NCBI GenBank assembly: GCA_016784605.1
Contig: JADHUI010000003.1
Location: forward strand, 1-64,000
Source of the DNA: Fidelibacterota bacterium
GTDB lineage: Bacteria > Fidelibacterota > Marinisomatia > Marinisomatales > UBA1611
Direction: 5' to 3'
Length of the DNA: 64,000 nucleotides
Part shown: piece by piece, positions 42,741-52,334 of the stretch
How positions within the stretch are numbered: the first letter of the stretch is position 1
Layout of the letters: each line of letters begins with the position of its first letter
Position numbers and translations under genes: made by a program
The notes under the pieces: model-generated
The model's input: the letters and a program-made list of their open reading frames with translations, nothing else
Told to the model about the DNA's origin: nothing
Database searches by the model: none

Positions 42741-45056
42741 CTATTTTAAAAAAAGAACTTTTTCAGTTTTCGAAAAAATATATTTCCCCGTACTAGATTT
42801 AGCGTTGAATTTAAGAAAATAAACGCCACTTGATAGGTGGGATGCTTGCCATTGAATTTGATGTGTTCCAGAATTGAAAGTGTCATTAATCAGTGTTTCA
42901 ACCCACACACCATTTAAATCTATAATATCAATTGAAACATGGCTGATAGCGGGTTGATTAAAAGAAAATTGAATCGTTGTTTTTGGGTTAAATGGGTTTG
43001 GAAAGGGTGACAATAGTTTAAAATGAGATGCACTTAATTCCGGTTCTGTATTTAGGGATGGACTAAATTCAAAGGCACCTATATCAGGGGCTACACCCAC
43101 ATAGTCCTCTTGTGAATAATTAACAATGGTATCTCCTTCCCAAACAAATAAAGCAGTTCCGGCATCGATGGCAGGTGAATTTTGATTGAGTGTATATTGA
43201 TTTTCACTTTCATTGACAAACTGTGGATAATGTTCAATATTTCCATCTTCCCAAACCACATTATCAGGGTAATCCCCCATAAAACTCCAGATGCCATCCT
43301 CAATAATATTATGGGAAAAAACTAAATTTGAATTTGTAACATTATAGGGATTTTCTATGATGAATTCTTTCATCTCATTGCCCCAGAAAATATTGTTTAC
43401 TATAAAGTATTTGTTATTTCCCTGAGGCCTATATTCAAATTTAATGTTACCTGTTTGTTCTGCCGTATTGTTCGCGATTGTATTATTAACCATTTCAAGA
43501 ACCTGTGGGTTTTTAAAATTGAATACGGGAACAGGTCCCCAGTCTTCACTGACGGAATTCATATTCTTCACAATTAAATTATTTTCTAGCCTGAGATAAT
43601 CATTATAATCTGCACCCGAGTAAAAATTTATTAAATATGTCCCCGTAGAAATTCCATTACTATAATTATGAGTAGTATTATTTATTATAGTACTATTTTT
43701 AATAGTTGCAACATCGTAACAGCAGAAAGCAAATCCGGAAACCATTTCATTGTTTTGAATATTGATTTCATCAAATATTAAATGATATTGTTTTTCAATA
43801 TCAAAATTTGCAGGACCATTTATAGTGTTATGAGTAGATCTGAAAAAATTAATGATATTCTTAACAGTAATATTTTTTATAATTAAACCGGTATTCATAT
43901 CAATATTAATTACGTTATTGAAATTATCAGGATCAATTTGAACTTGATTTCTTAAATGAAGATTTTCAATAGAATAATATTTTTCACGTTGCCCTGCAAC
44001 AATTCCGCGTGTGAATTCTTCATCTAAGGACAGGATAGTAGGATCTTCTACTGAGCCAATTATACTTACGTAGCTTTTTGTATTAAGTGGAAAAAATTCG
44101 CCAGAGTTATTTTTGCTAAAGAGGCCGGGGGATAAGTAAATCGTATTGGGATTTGTGGGGTTTTCTTTAATGAGGGTAAGTGCCCAATAAATATTTTGTA
44201 ATGGCTCATCCTCAATCAGGCCGGAGTTTAGATTATCACCCCAAGGTGCTACATACAGATCATGATCTGCCAGTTCAATTTTGTGGTTTAGCACATCAAA
44301 AACTGCCATATCACCCGTTACATAAAATGAGTCTGCATAGGCAATGGTAAAGGTGTCTAAATAAACTTCTGTCAAAGGTTCCCAAGGGTCACCTATATGT
44401 AAATCGTTAAAAGCCCCAGAGTGATTCAAAAAAACACTACATCTGTTTACTGGGTCAAATTCGGTGCTTGCAGCAACTGAAAATATTCCTCCGCCAAACC
44501 ATTCGCTAAAATTATGGGTTACAATTAAATTGGATAAATATGGAGCAGCATATTCGGTGATATAAATTCCACCGCCAGTTGCACGACCTCCAATAATATA
44601 ATTATCTCTAATAATACAGTTATTCAGTGTAGGTGATGAATCTTGAATGAATATACCTCCGCCAGATTTTTTCCCAGAGTTCGTAACATATCCCGAGCCA
44701 TTTGTAATGGTAAAACCATTTAAAATAGCATCACGGGTTTCATCATTGTTGAATGTAACAACAGCACCTTCACGGTTCCCATCTAAGATTGTTTCTTGAA
44801 TAGTAGAATTTGAAGAATCATATAAATAAAAAGATGTTAATAAAATATTTTTTCCATCAAAGTCGATGGTACCCAAATAAGTCCCCGGCCAAACTAGGAT
44901 TGTGTCACCATGGGTAGATTCATTTATAGCTGGCTGAATCCCCACAAAACTACCTGGATTATTTGACCCAACCTCTAAAAGATCGGCTTTTATTCCACCA
45001 ATAAGAAAAAAGAAAGAAAAAAGGATTCTAATTTTATAATAATTGATCATTCTCAT
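42741..45056 (-). CDS. Secreted right-handed beta-helix protein with sorting domain
   Basis: 771 residues. Signal peptide (RMINYYKIRILFSFFFLIGG), then a pectate-lyase-like/DUF1565 beta helix: FVGIQPAINESTHGDTILVW, GDTILVWPGTYLGTIDFDG, GGIFIQDSSPTLNNCIIRDN, GGGIYITEYAAPYLSNLIVT. A second helical block lies at about 290-600. The end is a type IX-like sorting domain (LLSPFPNPFNPKTTIQFSFN, GVYFLKF, KTEKVLFLK). It is probably displayed or released outside and acts on, or binds to, a polysaccharide; no catalytic residues can be claimed. The stop of the Ntn-like gene is 12 bases upstream. Confidence 0.88.
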   Translation of the reverse strand: MRMINYYKIRILFSFFFLIGGIKADLLEVGSNNPGSFVGIQPAINESTHGDTILVWPGTYLGTIDFDGKNILLTSFYLYDSSNSTIQETILDGNREGAVVTFNNDETRDAILNGFTITNGSGYVTNSGKKSGGGIFIQDSSPTLNNCIIRDNYIIGGRATGGGIYITEYAAPYLSNLIVTHNFSEWFGGGIFSVAASTEFDPVNRCSVFLNHSGAFNDLHIGDPWEPLTEVYLDTFTIAYADSFYVTGDMAVFDVLNHKIELADHDLYVAPWGDNLNSGLIEDEPLQNIYWALTLIKENPTNPNTIYLSPGLFSKNNSGEFFPLNTKSYVSIIGSVEDPTILSLDEEFTRGIVAGQREKYYSIENLHLRNQVQIDPDNFNNVINIDMNTGLIIKNITVKNIINFFRSTHNTINGPANFDIEKQYHLIFDEINIQNNEMVSGFAFCCYDVATIKNSTIINNTTHNYSNGISTGTYLINFYSGADYNDYLRLENNLIVKNMNSVSEDWGPVPVFNFKNPQVLEMVNNTIANNTAEQTGNIKFEYRPQGNNKYFIVNNIFWGNEMKEFIIENPYNVTNSNLVFSHNIIEDGIWSFMGDYPDNVVWEDGNIEHYPQFVNESENQYTLNQNSPAIDAGTALFVWEGDTIVNYSQEDYVGVAPDIGAFEFSPSLNTEPELSASHFKLLSPFPNPFNPKTTIQFSFNQPAISHVSIDIIDLNGVWVETLINDTFNSGTHQIQWQASHLSSGVYFLKFNAKSSTGKYIFSKTEKVLFLK

Positions 45057-45068
45057 TTTAGAAAAATA

Positions 45069-47318
45069 CTATTTCAAGTAAAGTAACTTCCCTTTTATCG
45101 TTTTTGTTGAAGTGGAAAACCGATAAAAGTAAATTCCGTTTGGAACATTATTTTGATCTATGTTTTTTCCGTTCCAATGAAAAATATGCTCTCCTTTTTT
45201 AAGGGTTCCTCTTTTTATATCCGTAATATATTGTCCTGTAATAGAAAATATTTCAAGTGTAATCGTTTCATCTTTTTCAAGGAATATATTTATTTCTACA
45301 TTAGAGTTAAATGGGTTTGGATATGCTTGAATCGAATAGTTTTCTTTTTTGGTTTTTTCCTTCGGCTCTCTTTTGTATGGATTCAAAGAAATATAATGAA
45401 CAGAATTATTCATTGTAATGAGTTCAGGCTTATAGTCATTGGCAACATCAAAATTATCTGCCAAACGACCCATTCCCGATTCTGTGATTGCTTCAAACCG
45501 TATATGATTCAGCCCATTATTATACAACTTAAAGTTCATGGGTGAACCATCAACAACTTCCGCACCGACACATTCATCTAAATCATTAAAGGCTCCCAAC
45601 TCAACTATTTCATTATTGATAGATTCAATAACAAGGGGCATATAAGATCCCTTTTCTTTATAATTAAAATATCTGGGTGTCGGTGATTCATAGGGTCCCG
45701 GAGGATCTTCATTTTCAATAAAAATCCATGAAAATATTTCAGGTTCACTCATGGTTACAATTACCATTTCTCCGTAATTAAGCTGAAAACACTCATTCTC
45801 AGATCCCTGTGCTTCTGGTGGGCAATCTTGTTTTACATAAAATTGTCCATTTCTTCGAGTCATAAACCAATCTTGTGCCTGAATGGATATCATATTTTCT
45901 AACACATATTGCGGAAATGCATCTGAGGGATGTTGGGAATGAGATAGGAAATAATTAATCCAATTTTCACCTTCAGTTAGTTCGATGGGAGTATCCGCGG
46001 GAATCTTTGTTCCACTAAAAGGTGTATTAAACCATGTAAAATCATTATCGGTGATTTGGATTTTATAGCCATCCACGCTTTTTATTAAATATTCTGACAT
46101 GCCCCCCCATGAAGTATTGCTCCAGTCTGTCAGCAAGCTTTCATGATTAACTGAAATATCATCCACAAAAGAAAAAGGGTCATTTAAGTCTGTGAGCCTT
46201 GAAAAAGCATTGGCAACGCTTGTTTCATTGTCATCGGGCAAAATGGGAAAGCCTACCCAATTCCAACCGGTTGTTAGCATTTTTTGTTCAATATCGGGTT
46301 GAAATGCAAAATATTCAATTATAAATGGTTTCCCTTTGCGAGGCAGATAAACTAAAGCGCCATTTTCTAATAACTCCCACCCGTCATCTGTATCATCTTG
46401 TTGGGACATAACTGTTTTATATTCGTATCCATAAGATGGATTATCAACGTATTTCCAATAAATACTATGCCAATTATCAGGATATTGATGATTATCATTT
46501 GATGCTGTTTTTCTATAAGACCAAATATCACTACCATTTGTTAAAACCATGTTTTGATTTTCATCTCTCCATTTAAAATCTTGATGTGATAAGGCATTAT
46601 GAATGCCCCTTAAAATATCCCCAGTTTCTTCTTCCATAATATTTTTTAAAATCCAGAAAAAATAGAGTTCTGAATCAATGACATGGGCGAAACCTTCGTC
46701 CGTATGCCAATCTCCTCCACAACCAACATCCGGAAATGTTTGGGGTTGGAAATTATTATCCATCCATTCATCTGTAATTAAAGCTCTTAAAACGTCCTTA
46801 TCAACTGTGCCATTATGTGCAAATGAAAAAGTTTGGCCGTTTGGGAGTGTTTGAATAAATGGATGTGGGTTTGGTGGATTTGATTCTCCCTGTTCTGAAC
46901 CACATCCAGTACTTGCTAATCTTACATGACCAATGGCGCAATTTATTCCATCTGTTGGATCATTCGGTGTGAGAAGACCTCCATACCGCATGACCGCTTT
47001 GATATAATTAATATCATAATTATCATTATTTGGTGATTCTGAAACACGCCATACCGGATAATGGGGGCCCCCATCAGGCCAATTTACGGTTTCTCCAAAT
47101 GTACTATTTACATAATATGCAAACCCGAGCCCATCTTCATGAGTATTATATCCTTGACTAACTAAAGTCCCAAATTGAGAGCGGGCTCGGACATAATTGA
47201 ATCCAGTTGTAAAGTCAGTGCCATCTGAGGATATTATCGCCCAAAATCGGCTTGCAAAAAGAATGTTAAAAAAGAAAAATATTACACAAATTGCTTTTTT
47301 ATTAAAAAATAATTTCAT
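45069..47318 (-). CDS. Secreted class II glutamine-amidotransferase-like (Ntn) protein with sorting domain
   Basis: 749 residues. Signal peptide MKLFFNKKAICVIFFFFNIL, then FA|SRFWAIISSDG: signal peptidase would cut after Ala22 and leave Ser23 at the N-terminus. Class II GATases start CRFWAI/CRLFAI with a nucleophile Cys at exactly this place. Other family landmarks follow: GHVRLASTGCG (130-140), NPHPF (150-154) and the oxyanion-type FAHNG (166-170). The C-terminal third is a set of beta domains ending in a sorting domain (AYPNPFNSNVEINIFLEKDE, GIYFYRFSTST, KLLYLK). An extracellular amidase or peptidase-like activity is possible; loss of activity is the alternative. The substrate is unknown. 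Confidence 0.75.
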   Translation of the reverse strand: MKLFFNKKAICVIFFFFNILFASRFWAIISSDGTDFTTGFNYVRARSQFGTLVSQGYNTHEDGLGFAYYVNSTFGETVNWPDGGPHYPVWRVSESPNNDNYDINYIKAVMRYGGLLTPNDPTDGINCAIGHVRLASTGCGSEQGESNPPNPHPFIQTLPNGQTFSFAHNGTVDKDVLRALITDEWMDNNFQPQTFPDVGCGGDWHTDEGFAHVIDSELYFFWILKNIMEEETGDILRGIHNALSHQDFKWRDENQNMVLTNGSDIWSYRKTASNDNHQYPDNWHSIYWKYVDNPSYGYEYKTVMSQQDDTDDGWELLENGALVYLPRKGKPFIIEYFAFQPDIEQKMLTTGWNWVGFPILPDDNETSVANAFSRLTDLNDPFSFVDDISVNHESLLTDWSNTSWGGMSEYLIKSVDGYKIQITDNDFTWFNTPFSGTKIPADTPIELTEGENWINYFLSHSQHPSDAFPQYVLENMISIQAQDWFMTRRNGQFYVKQDCPPEAQGSENECFQLNYGEMVIVTMSEPEIFSWIFIENEDPPGPYESPTPRYFNYKEKGSYMPLVIESINNEIVELGAFNDLDECVGAEVVDGSPMNFKLYNNGLNHIRFEAITESGMGRLADNFDVANDYKPELITMNNSVHYISLNPYKREPKEKTKKENYSIQAYPNPFNSNVEINIFLEKDETITLEIFSITGQYITDIKRGTLKKGEHIFHWNGKNIDQNNVPNGIYFYRFSTSTKTIKGKLLYLK

Positions 47319-47408
47319 CGAAAATCCGCTTCAATAATATGCTTATCGTAAATAATTAGTGAATCAATGTAAGCCCCACTCAATTAATCAATCAATAAAA
47401 TTTATAGA

Positions 47409-48662
47409 TTATTTCAATTTTTCCAGAATTTCTGTCTGCAATACAGTTTCCTGATTTCCTTCTTTTAATTTTTTTATGACAACTGTTTTATTCTGAATTT
47501 CATTTTCTCCAAGAATAAAAGCATAGGTTGCTCCTGACCGATTTGCTTCACGCATTTGTGCTTTCATGCTTCTACGAAGTGTCTCCATTTTTACGCTTTT
47601 TCCAGCTTGTCGCAATTGGTTTGCTAAATCAATAGAGACAGAAAGCACACTTTCATCTAAACAAACCATATAAATATCTGTAGAATCGTAAGATTCAAAT
47701 GGGGTTTCTGCTTCAAGTGCTAATAATATGCGTTCCATTCCAGCCGCAAAACCAATAGCCGGCGTTGCTTTTCCCCCAAGAGTTTCAACTAATTTATCAT
47801 ATCGACCGCCACCCAAAAGAGCATCCTGAGCGCCAAGAGCAGATGAAGTAATTTCAAAAGTAGTTCGAGTGTAATAATCTAATCCACGGACCATAGTTGG
47901 GTCACATGTAAATGGAATATTTAATTGGTTTAAAAATGATTGTACAGAATTAAAATGTGCCTGATCTTCATGGGTAAGAAAATCTGTAATGTTTGGAGCA
48001 TTTTTTATAATGTCAATTTCATGAGGTACTTTTGTATCTAATATTCGAAGCGGATTATTTTCAAATCGTTTTTGACTTGTTTCGGATAATTCATTTAAAA
48101 ATGGTCGTAAATAATCCTGTAAAGCATTTCTGTACTGTGCGCGACATTCAGGCGAACCTATACTATTGAGTTTTAGATTTAAGTTTGTTAATCCTAATTG
48201 TGTTAATAATGAATATGCCAGAGATATAACTTCAGCATCTTGCTCGGGGTGTGGGGAGCCGAAGGCTTCTATTCCGTATTGATGAAATTGTCTTTGTCGT
48301 CCTTTTTGGGGACGTTCTCGTCGGAAAAGGGGTCCAATATAAAACAATCTTTGCAATGGCGATAGTCCGCCTAAATTATGTTGAATAAACGATCGAACAA
48401 CCGGTGCAGTTAATTCAGGCCGAAGAGTTAGGCTTGTATTATCTCGATCTTCCCAACTATACATTTCTTTAGATACAATATCGGTATCTTCCCCAACACT
48501 TCGCGAGAATAAACCTGTTTTTTCAAAGATGGGTGTTCTTATTTCTTCGTATCCAAACTGATGAGTTATTTTTCTAATGGTTGATTCTAATTGTTGCCAC
48601 TTTTTTGAATCTTCGGGCAAAATATCATGTGTTCCTTTGATGGAACGGATGATATTACTCAT
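47409..48662 (-). CDS. hisS: Histidyl-tRNA synthetase
   Basis: 417 residues from the Met at 48662; a Met 9 codons earlier is open. Class II enzyme. Seen: IKGTHDILPEDSKKWQQLES, TPIFEKTGLFSRSVGEDTDI, motif 2 YIGPLFRRERPQKGRQRQFH, the His-binding VRGLDYYTRTTFEITS, GGGRYDKLVETLGG, IGFAAGMERILLAL, and the C-terminal anticodon domain. It overlaps the zinc-ribbon gene by 8 bases. Confidence 0.97.
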   Translation of the reverse strand: MSNIIRSIKGTHDILPEDSKKWQQLESTIRKITHQFGYEEIRTPIFEKTGLFSRSVGEDTDIVSKEMYSWEDRDNTSLTLRPELTAPVVRSFIQHNLGGLSPLQRLFYIGPLFRRERPQKGRQRQFHQYGIEAFGSPHPEQDAEVISLAYSLLTQLGLTNLNLKLNSIGSPECRAQYRNALQDYLRPFLNELSETSQKRFENNPLRILDTKVPHEIDIIKNAPNITDFLTHEDQAHFNSVQSFLNQLNIPFTCDPTMVRGLDYYTRTTFEITSSALGAQDALLGGGRYDKLVETLGGKATPAIGFAAGMERILLALEAETPFESYDSTDIYMVCLDESVLSVSIDLANQLRQAGKSVKMETLRRSMKAQMREANRSGATYAFILGENEIQNKTVVIKKLKEGNQETVLQTEILEKLK

Positions 48663-48993
48663 TCTTTGAACCTGTAATGCTTTCCACAAGTAACGCCGCT
48701 TTTTCTTTTAATTCTTCTGGGACAAATATTCGCGTTACACCGGGCATCGATGTACCTTCAATACTGAAAGTTGTGGATAGAACATCTGACTTTATGAAGT
48801 ATGGTATCTTTTCTTTAGTCAATATTTCACCCGCCATTTCAGCAAAAACAATCCCATCGAAGGGAGCAAGGGATTCCCATTTAATATTTTCTAATGGCAA
48901 ATCTAAAGCCATTGCATCGACTAATGTAACTTTGCAGTCGGCGCACTGAGTGATGTGTGTTTTATATTCGGATTTACATTCTGGACAGATCAT
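48655..48993 (-). CDS. Zinc-ribbon plus DUF2007-like protein
   Basis: 112 residues. It begins with a short zinc ribbon (MICPECKSEYKTHITQCADC: two CxxC pairs). A compact alpha/beta domain follows of the DUF2007 type (putative signal-transducing), with FAEMAGEILTKEKIPYFIKS and TRIFVPEELKEKAALLVES. No known function. It lies directly upstream of hisS with an 8-base overlap, so it probably shares the transcript. Confidence 0.75.
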   Translation of the reverse strand: MICPECKSEYKTHITQCADCKVTLVDAMALDLPLENIKWESLAPFDGIVFAEMAGEILTKEKIPYFIKSDVLSTTFSIEGTSMPGVTRIFVPEELKEKAALLVESITGSKNE

Positions 48994-49054
48994 TTTAACC
49001 TCATATTTAGACTATGAATTTCTTACTTCTTACACTTAGAATGTTAGACAATTT

Positions 49055-49729
49055 TTATGTATGTGTTACTGAGCACGTTTTTCGCCAATTTTTATACCAC
49101 TTAGCAAACTTAAACCAGTTCCAATAGGAATCAATTTCCATGGCGGCAAAAACTTTTCTTTGATAATCCAAAGCTTGATCAGCTGTCATACGGTATGTTC
49201 TTTTAGGCTCTCCATGTAAACCATTAATGACTAACCACTGTCCCTTTACATAAACGAGTGTATGTTTGGACGCATTTTCTTGGTTTGGGCTTAGTAAATA
49301 CACGTGGATCAAATCTTCCACTCCGGCTAATTTCCGTCGCCAGTTAACGGCAAGAACAGGTGTCGTAAGTGTAACACGTGTCATGGGGGTGAATAACACA
49401 TTTACAATTTTCCAAGATTCATTTGAGCTGATTTCCCCATCTTCAGCATGAGCAATCATATTTTTTATATTTTGTATTTTAACCGGGACGATAAAATCAA
49501 CATCAGGTTCAATCTCTCGCCGTAAAACAATTTTGTCACCAATATGATCAACCGTAAAAGATTCTCCCGTCTCTTCTACCTGCACACCAATTTTATTAAA
49601 TACACCATTAAAATAATGAACTATTTCTTCAGTCTGAAAAATGTTTCGCCATGCATCCAATGACGACACATTTGATTGCGGAAATAATACATTTACGAGT
49701 AATGTGAGAGTAAAGAATAGTTGTTTCAT
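49055..49729 (-). CDS. Exported protein of unknown function, SCP2-like core possible
   Basis: 224 residues from the Met at 49729, where a signal peptide begins (MKQLFFTLTLLVNVLFPQS); the upstream 18 codons are poor. The mature part (FNGVFNKIGVQVEETGESFT, GDKIVLRREIEPDVDFIVPV, IQNIKNMIAHAEDGEIS) has the strand-helix order of sterol-carrier-like lipid-binding domains. That is a fold guess, not an identification. C-terminal helices are rich in aromatic and basic residues. It is divergent from the propeller lipoprotein at 49864. Confidence 0.6.
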   Translation of the reverse strand: MKQLFFTLTLLVNVLFPQSNVSSLDAWRNIFQTEEIVHYFNGVFNKIGVQVEETGESFTVDHIGDKIVLRREIEPDVDFIVPVKIQNIKNMIAHAEDGEISSNESWKIVNVLFTPMTRVTLTTPVLAVNWRRKLAGVEDLIHVYLLSPNQENASKHTLVYVKGQWLVINGLHGEPKRTYRMTADQALDYQRKVFAAMEIDSYWNWFKFAKWYKNWRKTCSVTHT

Positions 49730-49863
49730 GATAAGTATCCCTTTGTATTTCTCGAATTTGGGGGATTTAGACAAATAAGTCAAACAGGTCTATCATGATA
49801 AGTTTATGTAGATGCGAAAAGCGAAATAGATGTAAATTTGACGAAATAGCTAGGGTGAGTCAG

Positions 49864-51075
49864 GTGGCCAAATATTATATCTTTATTATTATATTTATAT
49901 CTTTTTCGTGTGGTGATTTAATTGAACCGGTCGAAACTTTCCAGGAATATATTGATTGGCCATCTTTAGCAGAATCTTCCTGGCCTATTATGCATGGAGA
50001 TGCCCAACATACAGGCAGAAGTTCATTTGTAGGCCCCCGTTTAGAAAGTGTCCACCTTACGGTTCAAACACCCTTTTATTTAGAGTCTTCACCCACAATT
50101 GATGAAGAAGGAAATCTCTATTTTACCACATCAACTGATTCTTCCTTTTTGTATAAAACAACTCCCACAGGTGAACGCATTTGGAGATATTTCTTAAAAG
50201 CAGGATCATCGGGAAATGTATCATCTCCCACAGTATCATCCTTAGGAACCTGTTATGTTTCCGATGGGACACATATTTATTCCATCACCCTAGCAGGAGA
50301 ATTGAATTGGCAATATCTATCTGAAACGAATACAACGGCTATTTCGCTGGATAAAGAAGGAAATCTCTATTATATACAAGGAGAAAGAAATACGAATAAT
50401 AACCTTGTTTCACTTACACCCGATGGAGCTTTAAGATGGTCTTTATCTGTTCCCGGAGATTTTAGAATTAGTACGGATCCTTTTACCTTTTCAACAGAAG
50501 GAGATCAATTCTATGTTTCGGGGAATGATTCATTATATGCCATTTCTCCTTCTGGAACAATGGTATGGGCTTATGATGCCATTGGATGGATTTATACAAT
50601 TGTGGATAATGATGATAATGTGTATTTCTTTCATCATGCATTTAACCAGTTTATTTCTGTGAATAAAGAAGGTAACCTTAATTGGTCTATTCATTTAGCG
50701 GACTATGGAATAACAAGTCCGAATCATAGTTTACTTCCTACCATTACTAAAGATGGCATTATACCCATTATTGGTTTTACATCTCCAGGGAATAAAATGC
50801 TTCTCGTGACATTAGATGGAGAAACCGTCACAGAAGTTATACTCGATGAAGTTGTGAGCACTCATTTAGTGTCTGATAGTGAAAGTCATGTGTATTTTGG
50901 AACATCCATTGGACATGTCATAAAAATGTCATCATCTGGGAGCATACTCCAAACAATGTCTCTTTCTGATTCACTCATATTAATACCAGATAATTCTCCA
51001 TCTATATCCTCTGACGGAACAATGTATTTATCTATTTATGATAATCCTTTTACTCAAATTGTAGGCGTTCAGTAA
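49864..51075 (+). CDS. PQQ-like beta-propeller lipoprotein
   Basis: 403 residues from a GTG at 49864. The frame is open upstream to an ATG at 49795, but that start would push the signal far inside; AGGGTGAGTCAG precedes the GTG. Signal VAKYYIFIIIFISFSCGD with lipobox SFSC. The mature chain holds propeller repeats: SSPTIDEEGNLYFTTSTDSS, LSWKYL-type blades (GELNWQYL, GALRWSLSVPG, GTMVWAYDAIGW, GNLNWSIHLADYG) and W-docking motifs. No quinone-binding residues could be read. It probably binds partner proteins in the envelope. The EnvC-like gene follows 59 bases later. Confidence 0.85.
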   Translation: MAKYYIFIIIFISFSCGDLIEPVETFQEYIDWPSLAESSWPIMHGDAQHTGRSSFVGPRLESVHLTVQTPFYLESSPTIDEEGNLYFTTSTDSSFLYKTTPTGERIWRYFLKAGSSGNVSSPTVSSLGTCYVSDGTHIYSITLAGELNWQYLSETNTTAISLDKEGNLYYIQGERNTNNNLVSLTPDGALRWSLSVPGDFRISTDPFTFSTEGDQFYVSGNDSLYAISPSGTMVWAYDAIGWIYTIVDNDDNVYFFHHAFNQFISVNKEGNLNWSIHLADYGITSPNHSLLPTITKDGIIPIIGFTSPGNKMLLVTLDGETVTEVILDEVVSTHLVSDSESHVYFGTSIGHVIKMSSSGSILQTMSLSDSLILIPDNSPSISSDGTMYLSIYDNPFTQIVGVQ

Positions 51076-51134
51076 TACGTAATTATCATTTCTAGGACTT
51101 GGTGTCAATCAGGAAACTCGGTATCTTTAAGACT

Positions 51135-52334
51135 ATGAAATTTCTAAGAATTTTAATACTTCCTATGCTTCTTATTTCTGGCTTATTGAGCCAGACGGGA
51201 ACGAGAGACTATGAGGATGAACTAAAATACCAAACGCGGGCAATCAATCAATTAAAAACAGAAATTGATAGACTTCATTCAAAAATTCGTTCGACGGATA
51301 AAAAAATGGAAACAGCTGCGTCTAGATTAAGCAATTTGGATGAAGAATTAGCTCTAATTAATCAACTAATCAATCAGCTTAAAGATCAAGAAAAGAGAAC
51401 AAGGGCAAAAATTGATATTACCAAAAAAGATATTGATGCAAGTGAGGTGGAATTAAAAAATCTTAGAGAAAGATACGCAAAACGGATTCAAAGTACCTAT
51501 AAGAGAGGGCAACTTTCGAGTTTGGAAAAAGTGTTTAGTTCGGCTACATGGCGACAAGCAGTCTATCGTTCCGAGTATTTAGATATTATTTCTGATATTG
51601 AAACGAAGATGGCAAAACGAATCAATACGCTCATTATCAATATCAGTCGACAGAAGTTAGAATTAGAAATTGCTCTTCGAGAAAATTTAAAATTAACGCG
51701 AGAAAAAGAATCACAGCATAAACGAGTACGTGATACAAAAATAAGGCGCAAAAAAGAACTTTATAGTCTTAAAAAAGACAAAAAAGCTTTGGCCAGTTAT
51801 ATTGAAGAAAAAAGGGCTGGACTCAAACAGATGGAAACGCTCATCAAAACCATCCTAGAGGATAAAGCCCGATTTGAGAGGGAAGAGCGTATTCGTCGTC
51901 AGCAGCAAGTGTTAAAAACTAAAGAATTCAAAAAACTAAAAACGCGATTACCCTGGCCGGCAGAAGGTCGAATTATTGCAAAATTTGGTCGTCAATGGAA
52001 TCCAAAATTAAAAACGACAACAGAAAATCCAGGGATTGATATTAAAGGGAAACCTGGATCACCCATTCGTCCAGTCATGAATGGCGTTGTAACCACCATT
52101 ACTTATATACGCGGATATGGTACCACCATAATTATTGACCATGGAAGTGGTTTTTATTCCGTGTATTCCCATGTTACCAATATCCAAACGCATGTGGATA
52201 GTGAGGTACGAACAGGAGATGTGATTGCTTATATGGGCGATTCTGGATCCATCAATGGGTCAAAACTGCATTTTGAAATTTGGGGAAAAGGTCAAAAATT
52301 AGATCCGGAAAAATGGTTGGCGAAGAAAAAGTAA
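51135..52334 (+). CDS. EnvC-like coiled-coil plus degenerate LytM (peptidase M23) protein
   Basis: 399 residues from the ATG at 51135 (signal MKFLRILILPMLLISGLLSQ; the TTG at 51099 is ignored). About residues 25-265 are almost pure coiled coil (LKTEIDRLHSKIRSTDKKME, YSLKKDKKALASYIEEKRAG). Then comes a LytM/M23 domain (about 268-390). Two of the zinc/catalytic His are replaced: the first (HxxxD) reads NPGID (Asn298), and the last HxH reads KLHF (Lys377). The domain therefore probably cannot cut peptidoglycan and should work like EnvC, activating an amidase for cell separation. It overlaps holB by 22 bases. Confidence 0.88.
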   Translation: MKFLRILILPMLLISGLLSQTGTRDYEDELKYQTRAINQLKTEIDRLHSKIRSTDKKMETAASRLSNLDEELALINQLINQLKDQEKRTRAKIDITKKDIDASEVELKNLRERYAKRIQSTYKRGQLSSLEKVFSSATWRQAVYRSEYLDIISDIETKMAKRINTLIINISRQKLELEIALRENLKLTREKESQHKRVRDTKIRRKKELYSLKKDKKALASYIEEKRAGLKQMETLIKTILEDKARFEREERIRRQQQVLKTKEFKKLKTRLPWPAEGRIIAKFGRQWNPKLKTTTENPGIDIKGKPGSPIRPVMNGVVTTITYIRGYGTTIIIDHGSGFYSVYSHVTNIQTHVDSEVRTGDVIAYMGDSGSINGSKLHFEIWGKGQKLDPEKWLAKKK

